Origin: an uncultured Bacilli bacterium
GTDB taxonomy: Bacteria; Bacillota_I; Bacilli_A; RF39; UBA660
Direction: 5' to 3'
DNA length: 64,000 bases
Assembly (NCBI GenBank): GCA_934085825.1
Contig: CAKOHR010000002.1
Location: 62,001 to 126,000 of the forward strand
Shown: positions 33,632 to 40,743 of the stretch, one piece after another
Numbering within the stretch: the stretch's first letter is position 1
Layout: the number at the start of each line of letters is the position of its first letter
Notes under the pieces: model-generated
Told to the model about the DNA's origin: nothing
Seen by the model: the letters and a program-made list of their open reading frames with translations, nothing else
Database searches by the model: none
Made by a program: the position numbers and the translations under genes

Positions 33632-34666
33632 ATGAAGAAAAAATTAGTTGCATTATGTGCAATCATGCTACTTGCAAGTGGCTGTGGTAAAGTACCAAAA
33701 TTAGAAAATGGAAAGGAAGCTATTGTTAGTTTTAAAAATGGTGAAAAGATAAGTGTTGATGATTTTTATGCTAAATTAAAAGATGGTATGGGACTTAATA
33801 CTTTAATCACTATGATAGATACTTATATTCTTGAAGAAGAATTTAAAGACTATGTTGATACTGCTAAAAGTAATGCTGAAGCAACAATTAACAGTTTAAT
33901 TACTCAATATGATGGTAAAGATAAATTACTTTCTGCTATTCAAAGTCAAACAAATTATCAAACAATTGAAGCTTTTCAAGACTACTACTATTTATCATAC
34001 ATGCAAAGTCATGCTATTGAAGAATATGCTAAAACTAAAATAACTGATAAACAAATCGAAGATTACTATAAAAATAAGTCAATTGGTGATATGGAAATTA
34101 GTCATATTCTTATAACATCTGATGTTAAAGATGGTGCTACTGATGATGAAAAGAAAGCTAAAGAAGAAGCCGCTAAAAAAACAGTAAATGAAATAATTGA
34201 AAAATTAAATACTGCTAAAAAGAACAATGAAGATATTAATAATACTTTTACAAAGTTAGCTAAAGAATATTCTAAAGATGATGATACTAAAGATAAAGGT
34301 GGTGCTTTAGGTAAAATTAACTATGGTACACTTAGCTCAAGTTATGATGAATTAATTGATGCTGCTACTAAATTAAAAGATGGTGAGTATTCTACATCAG
34401 TAATTACAACAGAACTTGGATATCATGTAATTCTTAAAACTAAGAGTTATGAAAAAGACACTTTAGAAAATTTGAAAGAAAGTATACTTAAAACACTTGC
34501 AGATAAATATGTAAAAGATAATTCTTCATCAGTTGGAATTAATGCCCTTCAACATTATAGAAAAGAATATGGCATGGAAATTCAAGATGACGAAATCAAC
34601 AAACAATATTCTAATTATATTCAAAATGCATTAGCATCTATTGCAAGTTCACAAACTACAAAATAA
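33632..34666 (+). CDS. prsA: PrsA-type foldase lipoprotein (peptidyl-prolyl isomerase)
   Basis: PrsA is a membrane-anchored lipoprotein that helps secreted proteins fold outside the membrane. The 344-residue protein has a lipoprotein signal (KKKLVALCAIMLLASGC, lipid-modified Cys at about 18), an N-terminal chaperone region, and a parvulin PPIase domain with EISHILITSDV near 152 and GGALGKINYG through ELGYHVILKTKS to about 275. A C-terminal helix follows. AAGGAGAGATAAT precedes the ATG. It is monocistronic, with a clear promoter and terminator. Confidence 0.93.
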   Translation: MKKKLVALCAIMLLASGCGKVPKLENGKEAIVSFKNGEKISVDDFYAKLKDGMGLNTLITMIDTYILEEEFKDYVDTAKSNAEATINSLITQYDGKDKLLSAIQSQTNYQTIEAFQDYYYLSYMQSHAIEEYAKTKITDKQIEDYYKNKSIGDMEISHILITSDVKDGATDDEKKAKEEAAKKTVNEIIEKLNTAKKNNEDINNTFTKLAKEYSKDDDTKDKGGALGKINYGTLSSSYDELIDAATKLKDGEYSTSVITTELGYHVILKTKSYEKDTLENLKESILKTLADKYVKDNSSSVGINALQHYRKEYGMEIQDDEINKQYSNYIQNALASIASSQTTK

Positions 34667-34690
34667 AAAAGCACGATTTGTGCTTTTTTT
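34666..34690 (+). terminator. Intrinsic terminator of prsA
   Basis: AAAAAGCAC, loop GATTT, GTGCTTTTTTT; the A- and T-runs make it potentially active for the opposing gene at 34704 as well. Confidence 0.9.
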
Positions 34691-34703
34691 ATTTTGCTAA
34701 AGG

Positions 34704-35144
34704 TTAGCAAAGACAATCTACGTATGTATCAGATAAACATCTTATGCAGCATAGACAGTCACAATCCATTGTAAAGAAAACATTCGTCGCAACATATGGA
34801 TAAACACTAGTTTCATCAGTGTTATCTGCTAAAACTCTAAATGTGCAGCAATTGCCTTCTATTTTTTCTACCCTGAAAACATTTGAACAAGTGGTTGTAT
34901 TTCCTGTACATGTTGCGGTTGAATCTTTTGTTACTGGCATACTCCATGGAGTACCATTTCCACCACAAGTATAAAGCATTACAGGTCTAGTGTTACATAC
35001 TAAGCAATTGCTTCCCCCACCTAAAACAGGTCTATCGCAAGTTTGTAAACAATTATCTGGGCAAGCATTTTCTTGTAATACTAAAATGACACATAGTATT
35101 TCATTAATGCAATTACCTTCTGATGATTTACATTCTTTATTCAT
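34704..35144 (-). CDS. CotY/CotZ-like spore coat protein
   Basis: CotY and CotZ are cysteine-rich proteins that cross-link the outer coat or exosporium of Bacillus spores. This 146-residue protein has 19 or so cysteines and the family's layout: a Cys cluster NACPDNCLQTCDRPVLGG near 30-45, NTRPVMLYTCGG near 54, FRVEKIEGNCCTFRVL near 90-105, and a terminal block DCDCLCCIRCLSD. The match to CotY/CotZ is by motif memory and is strong but unverified. AGGGTGAAAGTTT precedes the ATG. It lies next to prsA and two YjcZ-like genes. Its presence suggests that the organism sporulates. Confidence 0.8.
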   Translation of the reverse strand: MNKECKSSEGNCINEILCVILVLQENACPDNCLQTCDRPVLGGGSNCLVCNTRPVMLYTCGGNGTPWSMPVTKDSTATCTGNTTTCSNVFRVEKIEGNCCTFRVLADNTDETSVYPYVATNVFFTMDCDCLCCIRCLSDTYVDCLC

Positions 35145-35258
35145 AAACTTTCACCCTTTCATCTAATTCACTAATAATTTATGAAAAAACTTGGAATAAG
35201 TGTATGCTTTTTACTTTTACTTTTTGATAAATTATGATAAAATGATAATGGTGATAGA

Positions 35259-35576
35259 ATGAAAACATATATTGAGTATATTGTAATAGCAATTATTTTG
35301 ATAATTATTTCAATGGTTATTGTAAAGCTTTCAAAAAGAGACTTTAAAGTTGAAGCAAATAAGCTTATTACTTATTTGGGTGGTAAAGATAATATTATTA
35401 ACGCAGAATGTAATATGTCGAGGCTTAAAGTTATTCTTAAAGATGTTAGTTTAGCAAATAAAGAAGGTATTCAAAAACTAGGTGCTAAAGGTATTGTGGA
35501 AATAGATAACCAATTAAAAATTATATTTGATAAAAATGCAAAACAATTAAAAAAGTATATCGAGGAAATTCTCTAA
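35259..35576 (+). CDS. Membrane-anchored PTS EIIB-like domain protein
   Basis: The 105-residue protein has one N-terminal membrane helix (about residues 6-24) and then a domain that resembles the EIIB domain of glucose-family PTS permeases: YLGGKDNIINAE, RLKVILKD, LGAKGIVEIDNQLKIIF. In real EIIB domains the phosphorylated Cys lies in D-A-C-I-T-R-L-R-V. Here the aligned stretch is E-C-N-M-S-R-L-K-V: the Cys is one position early and Asn occupies the active position. No EIIC or EIIA is nearby. It is therefore probably not a sugar phosphotransferase; a sensory or structural role is possible. GGTGATAGA precedes the ATG. Confidence 0.7.
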   Translation: MKTYIEYIVIAIILIIISMVIVKLSKRDFKVEANKLITYLGGKDNIINAECNMSRLKVILKDVSLANKEGIQKLGAKGIVEIDNQLKIIFDKNAKQLKKYIEEIL

Positions 35577-35590
35577 GATATACTTTTTTT
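35551..35590 (+). terminator. Intrinsic terminator overlapping the EIIB-like gene's end
   Basis: AAAAGTATATC (35551-35561) pairs with GATATACTTTT (35577-35587); a T-run follows. The left arm is inside the coding sequence. Confidence 0.8.
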
Positions 35591-35597
35591 CAAATAC

Positions 35598-35636
35598 AAG
35601 GTAACACGGATACTTTTGTTAGAAATTTAAGCTTTG
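35598..35636 (+). repeat. Relic right end of a TnpB element
   Basis: GGTAACAC (35600-35607) and GTTAGAAATTTAAGCTTTG (35618-35636) align with the right ends of TnpB copies A and B, including half of the end hairpin. No tnpB sequence is left beside it. As in copy A, it ends exactly against the TAA stop codon of a convergent gene (35637). Confidence 0.65.
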
Positions 35637-35927
35637 TTATATTTTTTCTATATCTAAAATATCTGTTATTTTAATAAGTTTATTATCTATTGTTAGCAAG
35701 TTCACATTTGTTTTACCTACGATTTCTTCTTCTTTTACTCCATCTTTCATCGTTATTCTAACTTTACTTTTATACACGTGATTAAGAGATCCAAATATTT
35801 CATTAATTTTCCTATTTATATCTTTGGGATTATAACTTTTTACTTCTCTATCACTACGATACATGTCTTGATAGTTATTTAACTTTTTATTGATTGGACT
35901 TGCAAATACATTAGGCAATTTGTTCAT
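35637..35927 (-). CDS. Hypothetical small protein
   Basis: I do not recognise this 96-residue protein. It has no membrane segment. The first half is polar (NVFASPINKKLNNYQDMYRSDR), and the second half (VRITMKDGVKEEEIVGKTNVNLLTIDNKLIKITDILDIEKI) looks like a small beta-barrel, perhaps SH3- or Sm-like. GAGGTG lies just upstream of the ATG. It is divergent from the SEDS gene. A TnpB right-end relic touches its stop codon. Confidence 0.65.
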   Translation of the reverse strand: MNKLPNVFASPINKKLNNYQDMYRSDREVKSYNPKDINRKINEIFGSLNHVYKSKVRITMKDGVKEEEIVGKTNVNLLTIDNKLIKITDILDIEKI

Positions 35928-35984
35928 GTTAACACCTCTACAATATTTTATGATAAATTATAAAAAAATACACATAATAAAAGT

Positions 35985-37079
35985 ATGAAAAAAGTATTAA
36001 ATAGTAAATTATTCTTTTTTGCATCTTTACTAATAATTATGGTTATTAGTTTTTTAGATATGTTTAATGCTAAATTTTTAAGTGAACTATATAATAACAA
36101 TTTAATAAAGCAAATAATTTGGTATGTTTTAGGAATTATAATACTGCTTGTATTTAAAAAAATAAATACATCATTTATCTTTAAATATTCTAAATATTTT
36201 TATCTACTTTCTATTATTTTTCTTATCTACGTTTTAATATTTGGAAAAGTTATTAATGGCGCTAAAGCGTGGATTACCATAAAAGGTTTATCGTTTCAAC
36301 CGAGTGAACTGGCAAAACTGTCTTTAGCTTTAAGCCTTGCTAATATTTTAAACAATTATAATAATTCTGGTATAAAAAGTGAAATTATTTTTATAAGTAA
36401 AGTTTTATTATTAACATTAATTCCTTCAATATTGGTTTTTTTTGAACCTGATACTGGTGCTATTATTTTCTTTTTAGTAATGGCTTTTGCTACTCTGGTT
36501 TTAAGTAGTATTCATAGATTTTGGCTTATGATTGCTCTATTTTTTGTAGTAATTTTTATAGCACTATTTATAATACTATATTTATTTAATAAAGATTTGC
36601 TTATAAACTTAATTGGAACTAGTTTTTTTTATAGAGTTGAAAGACTTATAACCTTCAAAACTATGTCAAGTTATCAGTTAGAAAATGCTTTGGTTGGTGT
36701 CGGTGCGTCTAGTTTTCTAAGTGCAAATATCGGAGGTTCAAAAATATATATACCCGAGGCTCCGACAGATTTTGTTTTTGCTTTTTCAATAACTAATTTT
36801 GGTTATTTAACTGGGTTTATTATTTTATTTTGCTATCTTTCTATAGATATTTATTTAATTAATAAGTATATCTCTTTAAATAAAAGTACTTATAAATATT
36901 TTTTAGCTTCCTTTATAAGTATCTTTATTTTTAATCAAATTATGAATATTGGTATGAATTTAGGACTTTTACCAATTATTGGGGTTCCTCTTCCCTTTTT
37001 AAGTTATGGTGGTTCTACTTTAATAATTTATTTTATTTTTCTAGGAATTATCTTTAATACAAAAGAAAAACCATACTAA
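35985..37079 (+). CDS. SEDS family glycosyltransferase (FtsW/RodA/SpoVE)
   Basis: SEDS proteins polymerise lipid II into glycan strands together with a class B PBP. The 364-residue protein has about ten hydrophobic helices and the family motifs FQPSELAKLSLAL near residue 104, a conserved acidic loop region PEAPTDFVFAF near 258, and PFLSYGGSTLI near 342. Which paralogue it is (elongation, division or spore cortex) cannot be decided by eye; it is shorter than typical FtsW. No Shine-Dalgarno site is visible before the ATG, which follows a TATAAA-like box by about 25 bases, so the transcript may have a very short leader. Confidence 0.9.
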   Translation: MKKVLNSKLFFFASLLIIMVISFLDMFNAKFLSELYNNNLIKQIIWYVLGIIILLVFKKINTSFIFKYSKYFYLLSIIFLIYVLIFGKVINGAKAWITIKGLSFQPSELAKLSLALSLANILNNYNNSGIKSEIIFISKVLLLTLIPSILVFFEPDTGAIIFFLVMAFATLVLSSIHRFWLMIALFFVVIFIALFIILYLFNKDLLINLIGTSFFYRVERLITFKTMSSYQLENALVGVGASSFLSANIGGSKIYIPEAPTDFVFAFSITNFGYLTGFIILFCYLSIDIYLINKYISLNKSTYKYFLASFISIFIFNQIMNIGMNLGLLPIIGVPLPFLSYGGSTLIIYFIFLGIIFNTKEKPY

Positions 37080-37089
37080 ATGTATGGTT
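37055..37089 (-). terminator. Intrinsic terminator of the Tyr/Pro-rich protein gene
   Basis: On the minus strand AACCATAC, loop ATTTA and GTATGGTT are followed by TTTCTTTTG. The stem overlaps both convergent gene ends. Confidence 0.75.
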
Positions 37090-37303
37090 AATAATAATAA
37101 ATCCTAGGTACTGGTTGATAATAACTGTACGAACTATTATAGTATGGCATACCAGGATTTGGATAATATCCTCCAGAGCTTGGTGCTACATTATAAATAG
37201 GTCTAGGTCTGGTTAAACCAACGGCAGCTCCTCCAGCTAAGCCTCCGAGTAAAAATGGAACTACAAAACCTCTACTTTGACTTTGATAATAATTTGGATA
37301 CAT
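37088..37303 (-). CDS. Small Tyr/Pro/Gly-rich protein, possibly a spore-surface protein
   Basis: The 71-residue product is MYPNYYQSQSRGFVVPFLLG followed by GLAGGAAVGLTRPRP and a tail of Tyr, Pro, Ser and Gly ending in VPRIYYY. One short hydrophobic, glycine-rich stretch (about 12-30) could be a membrane segment. Proteins of this type are common in spore-forming Firmicutes and some are coat or envelope components, but I have no specific family to name. AAGGAGACTCAT precedes the ATG. It converges on the SEDS gene. Confidence 0.65.
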   Translation of the reverse strand: MYPNYYQSQSRGFVVPFLLGGLAGGAAVGLTRPRPIYNVAPSSGGYYPNPGMPYYNSSYSYYQPVPRIYYY

Positions 37304-37346
37304 ATGAGTCTCCTTTCTTTTGTTATTTTATGAAAAGTAGCTTTTA

Positions 37347-37592
37347 CTATTTATTACAATTACCCATATATATCGTTTTACGTTTTCTAAATAACTCCAA
37401 CCTTGTTTTCTGATTTAATATTTCTATTGCTTCATCTACGAGTTCCATATATTCCTCATCATTTACGAGATTTACATCTTCAACTTTTATAACACTCATT
37501 TCTACACTATTTAAAATTAAAAATTCATAAATTAATTCTAATGATATTTTTTCTATGATCTGTTTTTTAGCTAAATTTTTGCTTAATTTCAT
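37347..37592 (-). CDS. Hypothetical small acidic protein
   Basis: I do not recognise this 81-residue protein. It is predicted to be helical and charged (KLSKNLAKKQIIEKISLELIYEF, then NDEEYMELVDEAIEILNQ), with no membrane segment and one Cys near the end. I start it at the ATG at 37592, with GGAAG five bases upstream; a TTG seven codons earlier is possible. It lies divergent from the double-HTH regulator at 37713, with about 120 bases between them. Confidence 0.6.
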   Translation of the reverse strand: MKLSKNLAKKQIIEKISLELIYEFLILNSVEMSVIKVEDVNLVNDEEYMELVDEAIEILNQKTRLELFRKRKTIYMGNCNK

Positions 37593-37712
37593 GTATTCTT
37601 CCACAGCAATCAACTCTTTTCTTTTTTATTATATCAAACATTTTCGTATTTGTCTGTATTTTTCTGAATATTTACTAATTTAATGGGAAAATTAATTTGG
37701 TGAGCGGAATAA

Positions 37713-38162
37713 ATGGAAAATGATAGATTATTTGAGTTAAGAGAATATAATAATTTAACTCAAGCAAGCGTTGGAGCAATTATCGGGGTACGCCAACAAA
37801 CATATGCTGAATGGGAGAAAGGTAAAAAAATTATACCTTTAAAGCATCTTATTACTTTAGCTAAATATTATAAAGTTAGTTTGGATTATATTACTGGCTT
37901 ATCTAATAAAAAAGATATATTTTTTAACTATATTAAACTTGATAAAGAAGAAATTGGTCAAAAAATAATTTATGTCAGAAATATTAATGGTCTTAAACAA
38001 CGTGAGCTAGCTAAGTTATTAAATACTTCTCCTTCTACTATATGTGCGTATGAAAAAGGAAATACTTTGATTTTAACTGCATTTTTATATCAAATTGCTA
38101 AAGAATTCAATGTTTCTATGGATTGGTTTGTTGGATCAAGTACAAGAATTAAAAGATTTTAG
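37713..38162 (+). CDS. Tandem double-XRE regulator
   Basis: The 149-residue protein contains two successive Cro/C1-type HTH domains. The first is at about residues 5-60 (LFELREYNNLTQASVGAIIG, then RQQTYAEWEKGKK and SLDYITGLSN). The second is at about 80-145 (IIYVRNINGLKQRELAKLL, TSPSTICAYEKGN, SMDWFVGSS). Two XRE domains in one chain are less common than one and could bind two half-sites without dimerising. The upstream site GGTGAGCGGAATAA is only moderate. No terminator is obvious after it; the 120-base gap to tyrS holds the tyrS terminator. Confidence 0.85.
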   Translation: MENDRLFELREYNNLTQASVGAIIGVRQQTYAEWEKGKKIIPLKHLITLAKYYKVSLDYITGLSNKKDIFFNYIKLDKEEIGQKIIYVRNINGLKQRELAKLLNTSPSTICAYEKGNTLILTAFLYQIAKEFNVSMDWFVGSSTRIKRF

Positions 38163-38261
38163 TTCTTTTTTTGTACCTCAATATATAATTTATAAAAATT
38201 TTATTAATGTTTTCATTTTGTTCCTACCTTCCTTTCATTATGTATTGTAACAGAAAAAGAG

Positions 38262-38292
38262 CAAAATAAAAAGGCTTTTTATTATATAAGCC
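38262..38292 (-). terminator. Intrinsic terminator of tyrS
   Basis: On the minus strand GGCTT, a ten-base loop and AAGCC (38292-38273) are followed by TTTTTATTTTG; the stem starts inside the coding end. Confidence 0.75.
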
Positions 38293-39511
38293 CCATATAG
38301 TAATTTTTTTTACCTTTTTTTATAAGCAAAACTTTATTTTCAATAGCATCACTTTTTTCAATTATTTTTTCTAAATTTGTTTCTTTTTTATTATTTATAC
38401 TTATAGCACCTGCAGAAATCATTTCTCTGGCTTCTCTTTTACTAGAAACAATTTTATTATTTACTAACATATCTATAAGTAATTCTCCTTCTTTTACATT
38501 AAATTTAGGTATGTCTTTAATGCTAGCAATTATTTCACTTGCACTTAGTTCCCAGATTCTGTCAGAAAATAAACATTCAGATATGTTCAAGGCTTTTTCA
38601 AATTCTTCCTTGCCATGTAAATCTGTAATTATTTCTTTTGCTAATGCTTTTTGTGCTATTCTTAAATGAGGATCTTCATTTTGTTTAAGCATTATTTCAT
38701 CGATTTGTTCTGGGTTTAAGAAGGTAAATACTTTTAAATATTCATAAACCTTAGAATCGTCTGTATTAATTAAATATTGATACATTTCGTAACTAGTTGT
38801 TTTGTTTATGTCAAGCCATAATGCATTGCCTTCACTCTTACCAAATTTTTTGCCTGTTGCATCGAGAATTAATGGCATTGTAAATGCGTATGCTTCTTTG
38901 CCAGTCATTTTTCTAATTAACTCTATGCCTGTTGTAATATTTCCCCATTGATCTGATCCTTCAACTTGCATTGTGCAACCCATAGTATTAAACATATGTA
39001 AAAAATCATAGCCTTGAATTAACATATAACTAAATTCAGCGTAAGTAATTCCTGTCTCAAGTCTTCTTTCAATAATATCTTTACTAAGCATGTAATTGAC
39101 ATTTATGTATTTACCTACATCTCTTAAGAAGTCTAAAAAATTGTAACTTTTAAACCATTCATAGTTATTTACTAGTTTAGCTTTTCCATCAAAAATTTTA
39201 TCAATTTGTTTTCTGATATTTTCAATATTGTGATTTAATGTGTCAATACTAATGATTTCTCTTTCTGCTGTTGGTCTAGGATCACCAATTCTACCTGTTG
39301 CTCCGCCACATAAAAGGATTGGATTATGCCCCATTTTCATAAGTCTTTTGGCTGTAATTAGGGAACTATAATGTCCTAAATGTAGTGAATCTGCGGTTGG
39401 ATCAGTTCCCCAATAAAAGGTAACTTTTTCATTATTTATTTTATTCTCAATATCATCACCAGCGACATCTTTAACAAGCCCTCTCCATTTTAATTCTTCC
39501 CAATTTGTCAT
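38282..39511 (-). CDS. tyrS: Tyrosine--tRNA ligase
   Basis: TyrS charges tRNA-Tyr. The 409-residue class I synthetase has the HIGH-like motif DSLHLGHYSS near residue 37-46, the tyrosine pocket (YDFLHMF near 170, QVEGSDQWGNI near 185), the KMSKS-like loop KKFGKSEGN near 225, and a C-terminal S4 domain (about 340-405, with NNKIVSSKREAREMI). The KFGKS loop variant is normal for bacterial TyrRS. TTGGAGGAAAGATAAAT precedes the ATG. It is controlled by a short T-box leader and has its own terminator. Confidence 0.97.
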   Translation of the reverse strand: MTNWEELKWRGLVKDVAGDDIENKINNEKVTFYWGTDPTADSLHLGHYSSLITAKRLMKMGHNPILLCGGATGRIGDPRPTAEREIISIDTLNHNIENIRKQIDKIFDGKAKLVNNYEWFKSYNFLDFLRDVGKYINVNYMLSKDIIERRLETGITYAEFSYMLIQGYDFLHMFNTMGCTMQVEGSDQWGNITTGIELIRKMTGKEAYAFTMPLILDATGKKFGKSEGNALWLDINKTTSYEMYQYLINTDDSKVYEYLKVFTFLNPEQIDEIMLKQNEDPHLRIAQKALAKEIITDLHGKEEFEKALNISECLFSDRIWELSASEIIASIKDIPKFNVKEGELLIDMLVNNKIVSSKREAREMISAGAISINNKKETNLEKIIEKSDAIENKVLLIKKGKKNYYMGLI

Positions 39512-39530
39512 ATTTATCTTTCCTCCAAAA

Positions 39531-39650
39531 TAAAAAAAGATGATACCAAAAGGAGTCTAAATTAGACGGTACCATCCTTTAATTAACTTAATTATCTTAA
39601 CGCGATTATACGATTCAGCTCCAGAGGTGTAAGTTCTATCTTTGCTGATT
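39531..39650 (-). promoter_or_regulatory. Compact T-box leader of tyrS, candidate Tyr (TAC) specifier
   Basis: The T-box core GATGGTACCG is at 39576-39567. The terminator pairs GATGGTACC (39576-39568) with GGTATCATC (39547-39539), then TTTTTTT. The promoter at 39685-39657 puts the RNA start near 39650, leaving only about 72 bases for everything before the T-box. A candidate specifier TAC (39631-39629) lies in a loop closed by TCAGC/GCTGA (39648-39644 with 39619-39615). The distal part of a normal stem I cannot fit. Confidence 0.8.
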
Positions 39651-39656
39651 ACTAAG

Positions 39657-39685
39657 ATTATAGCATACGTCAAATTTAAATTCAA
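39657..39685 (-). promoter_or_regulatory. Promoter of the tyrS leader
   Basis: TTGAAT (39685-39680), 17 bases, TATAAT (39662-39657) on the minus strand, directly before the upstream gene's stop codon. Confidence 0.75.
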
Positions 39686-39688
39686 GTC

Positions 39689-40330
39689 CTAGAAAAGCTT
39701 TTTAAAAGCATTATTTGCTGATATATCTATGCAACATTCTTTTTTACTAATTGGATGTATAAATTTCAAATAATATGCTTCTAGCATCATTCTCTTATAT
39801 TTTTGACCATTATATTTTTTGTCACCAAGTATTGGATGATTTATACTAGCTAATTGAACCCTAATTTGATTTTTTCTTCCTGTTTCGATTTTTATATCTA
39901 AAAGACTAAATTGGTTATTAGAAGAAATAGTTGTAAAACTCGTTATGGCTAGTTTTCCTTTTTTTGGATTTTTAGTAATAACTACATCAAAACTTTTGGT
40001 TTCAAAAAGATAATCTTTTAAACATCCTGATTTTTCTTTCATTTTGCCACTTACAATGGCATAGTACTTTCTTTCTACATTTTGCCAATTTCTTTGTAAT
40101 TCATTTTTTACTTTTTCACTTTTAGCAAATAAAACTAAACCACTGGTATCTTTGTCTAGGCGATGAACAATAAATATCTTATTTTTGGGGTTTTGTTTTT
40201 TTATATAAGCTTTAACCTCATCATATAAATTGTTGTCATTTCTATTATCTCTTGATATTGTAAGTTGTCCAGCAGGTTTATTAATAACTATTAAATATTT
40301 ATCTTCATATATAATTTTTAACTTTTTCAT
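39689..40330 (-). CDS. RluA-family pseudouridine synthase
   Basis: This enzyme family converts selected uridines of rRNA or tRNA to pseudouridine. The 213-residue protein is a bare catalytic domain without an S4 domain: VINKPAGQLTIS near residue 17, catalytic Asp in VHRLDKDTSGLVLFAK near 55-70, and GRKNQIRVQLASINHPILGD near 145-165. The target site is not predictable. I start it at the ATG at 40330; AAGGAG lies ten bases upstream, slightly far, and a TTG two codons earlier has closer spacing. It is the gene before tyrS on the same strand but is separated by the tyrS promoter and T-box. Confidence 0.9.
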   Translation of the reverse strand: MKKLKIIYEDKYLIVINKPAGQLTISRDNRNDNNLYDEVKAYIKKQNPKNKIFIVHRLDKDTSGLVLFAKSEKVKNELQRNWQNVERKYYAIVSGKMKEKSGCLKDYLFETKSFDVVITKNPKKGKLAITSFTTISSNNQFSLLDIKIETGRKNQIRVQLASINHPILGDKKYNGQKYKRMMLEAYYLKFIHPISKKECCIDISANNAFKKLF

Positions 40331-40413
40331 AGACAATTAACTCCTTTTGGCAAAAATTTCAAATAAATTATATAAATTTTTGTAAAACCTGTCAAGTTAA
40401 AAATCTCGTTATT

Positions 40414-40743
40414 TTAGAAAAATAAAACTTTGATAGCATCCCAAGCACCACTAAAACCTTCAGTTAAAATTTTAGTTATTGCTTCACTTATTTTTTCTCC
40501 ACTTTCAGTAAATTTATTACTATAATCAACTTTTTTATTAGTTATATATGTTGTAACATCAACATTTTTACCATTTATTACATCTTCTTCAAATTCTTTA
40601 ATCGCCTTGTCAGTAAGTGCTACCTTATTACTTAAAGCGCTTTCGTAAAAACCACTGATACTTGATATATAAAGGCCCATGAATATAATTAAGGCAATTA
40701 TTAAAAGTTTTTTAAACCAATTATTTTTCTTTTTCATTTTCAT
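40414..40743 (-). CDS. Small membrane protein in the YqxA position, downstream of spoIIP
   Basis: The 109-residue protein has a basic N-terminus, one membrane helix (about residues 10-28, FKKLLIIALIIFMGLYISSIS) and a C-terminal region ending NKFTESGEKISEAI and a short hydrophobic end (IKVLFF). In Bacillus the gene after spoIIP is yqxA (DUF3679), a protein of similar length and topology. The resemblance in sequence is weak, so the call rests mainly on synteny. Its start lies inside the last codons of spoIIP, a 23-base overlap, so it is probably translated with it. Confidence 0.55.
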   Translation of the reverse strand: MKMKKKNNWFKKLLIIALIIFMGLYISSISGFYESALSNKVALTDKAIKEFEEDVINGKNVDVTTYITNKKVDYSNKFTESGEKISEAITKILTEGFSGAWDAIKVLFF

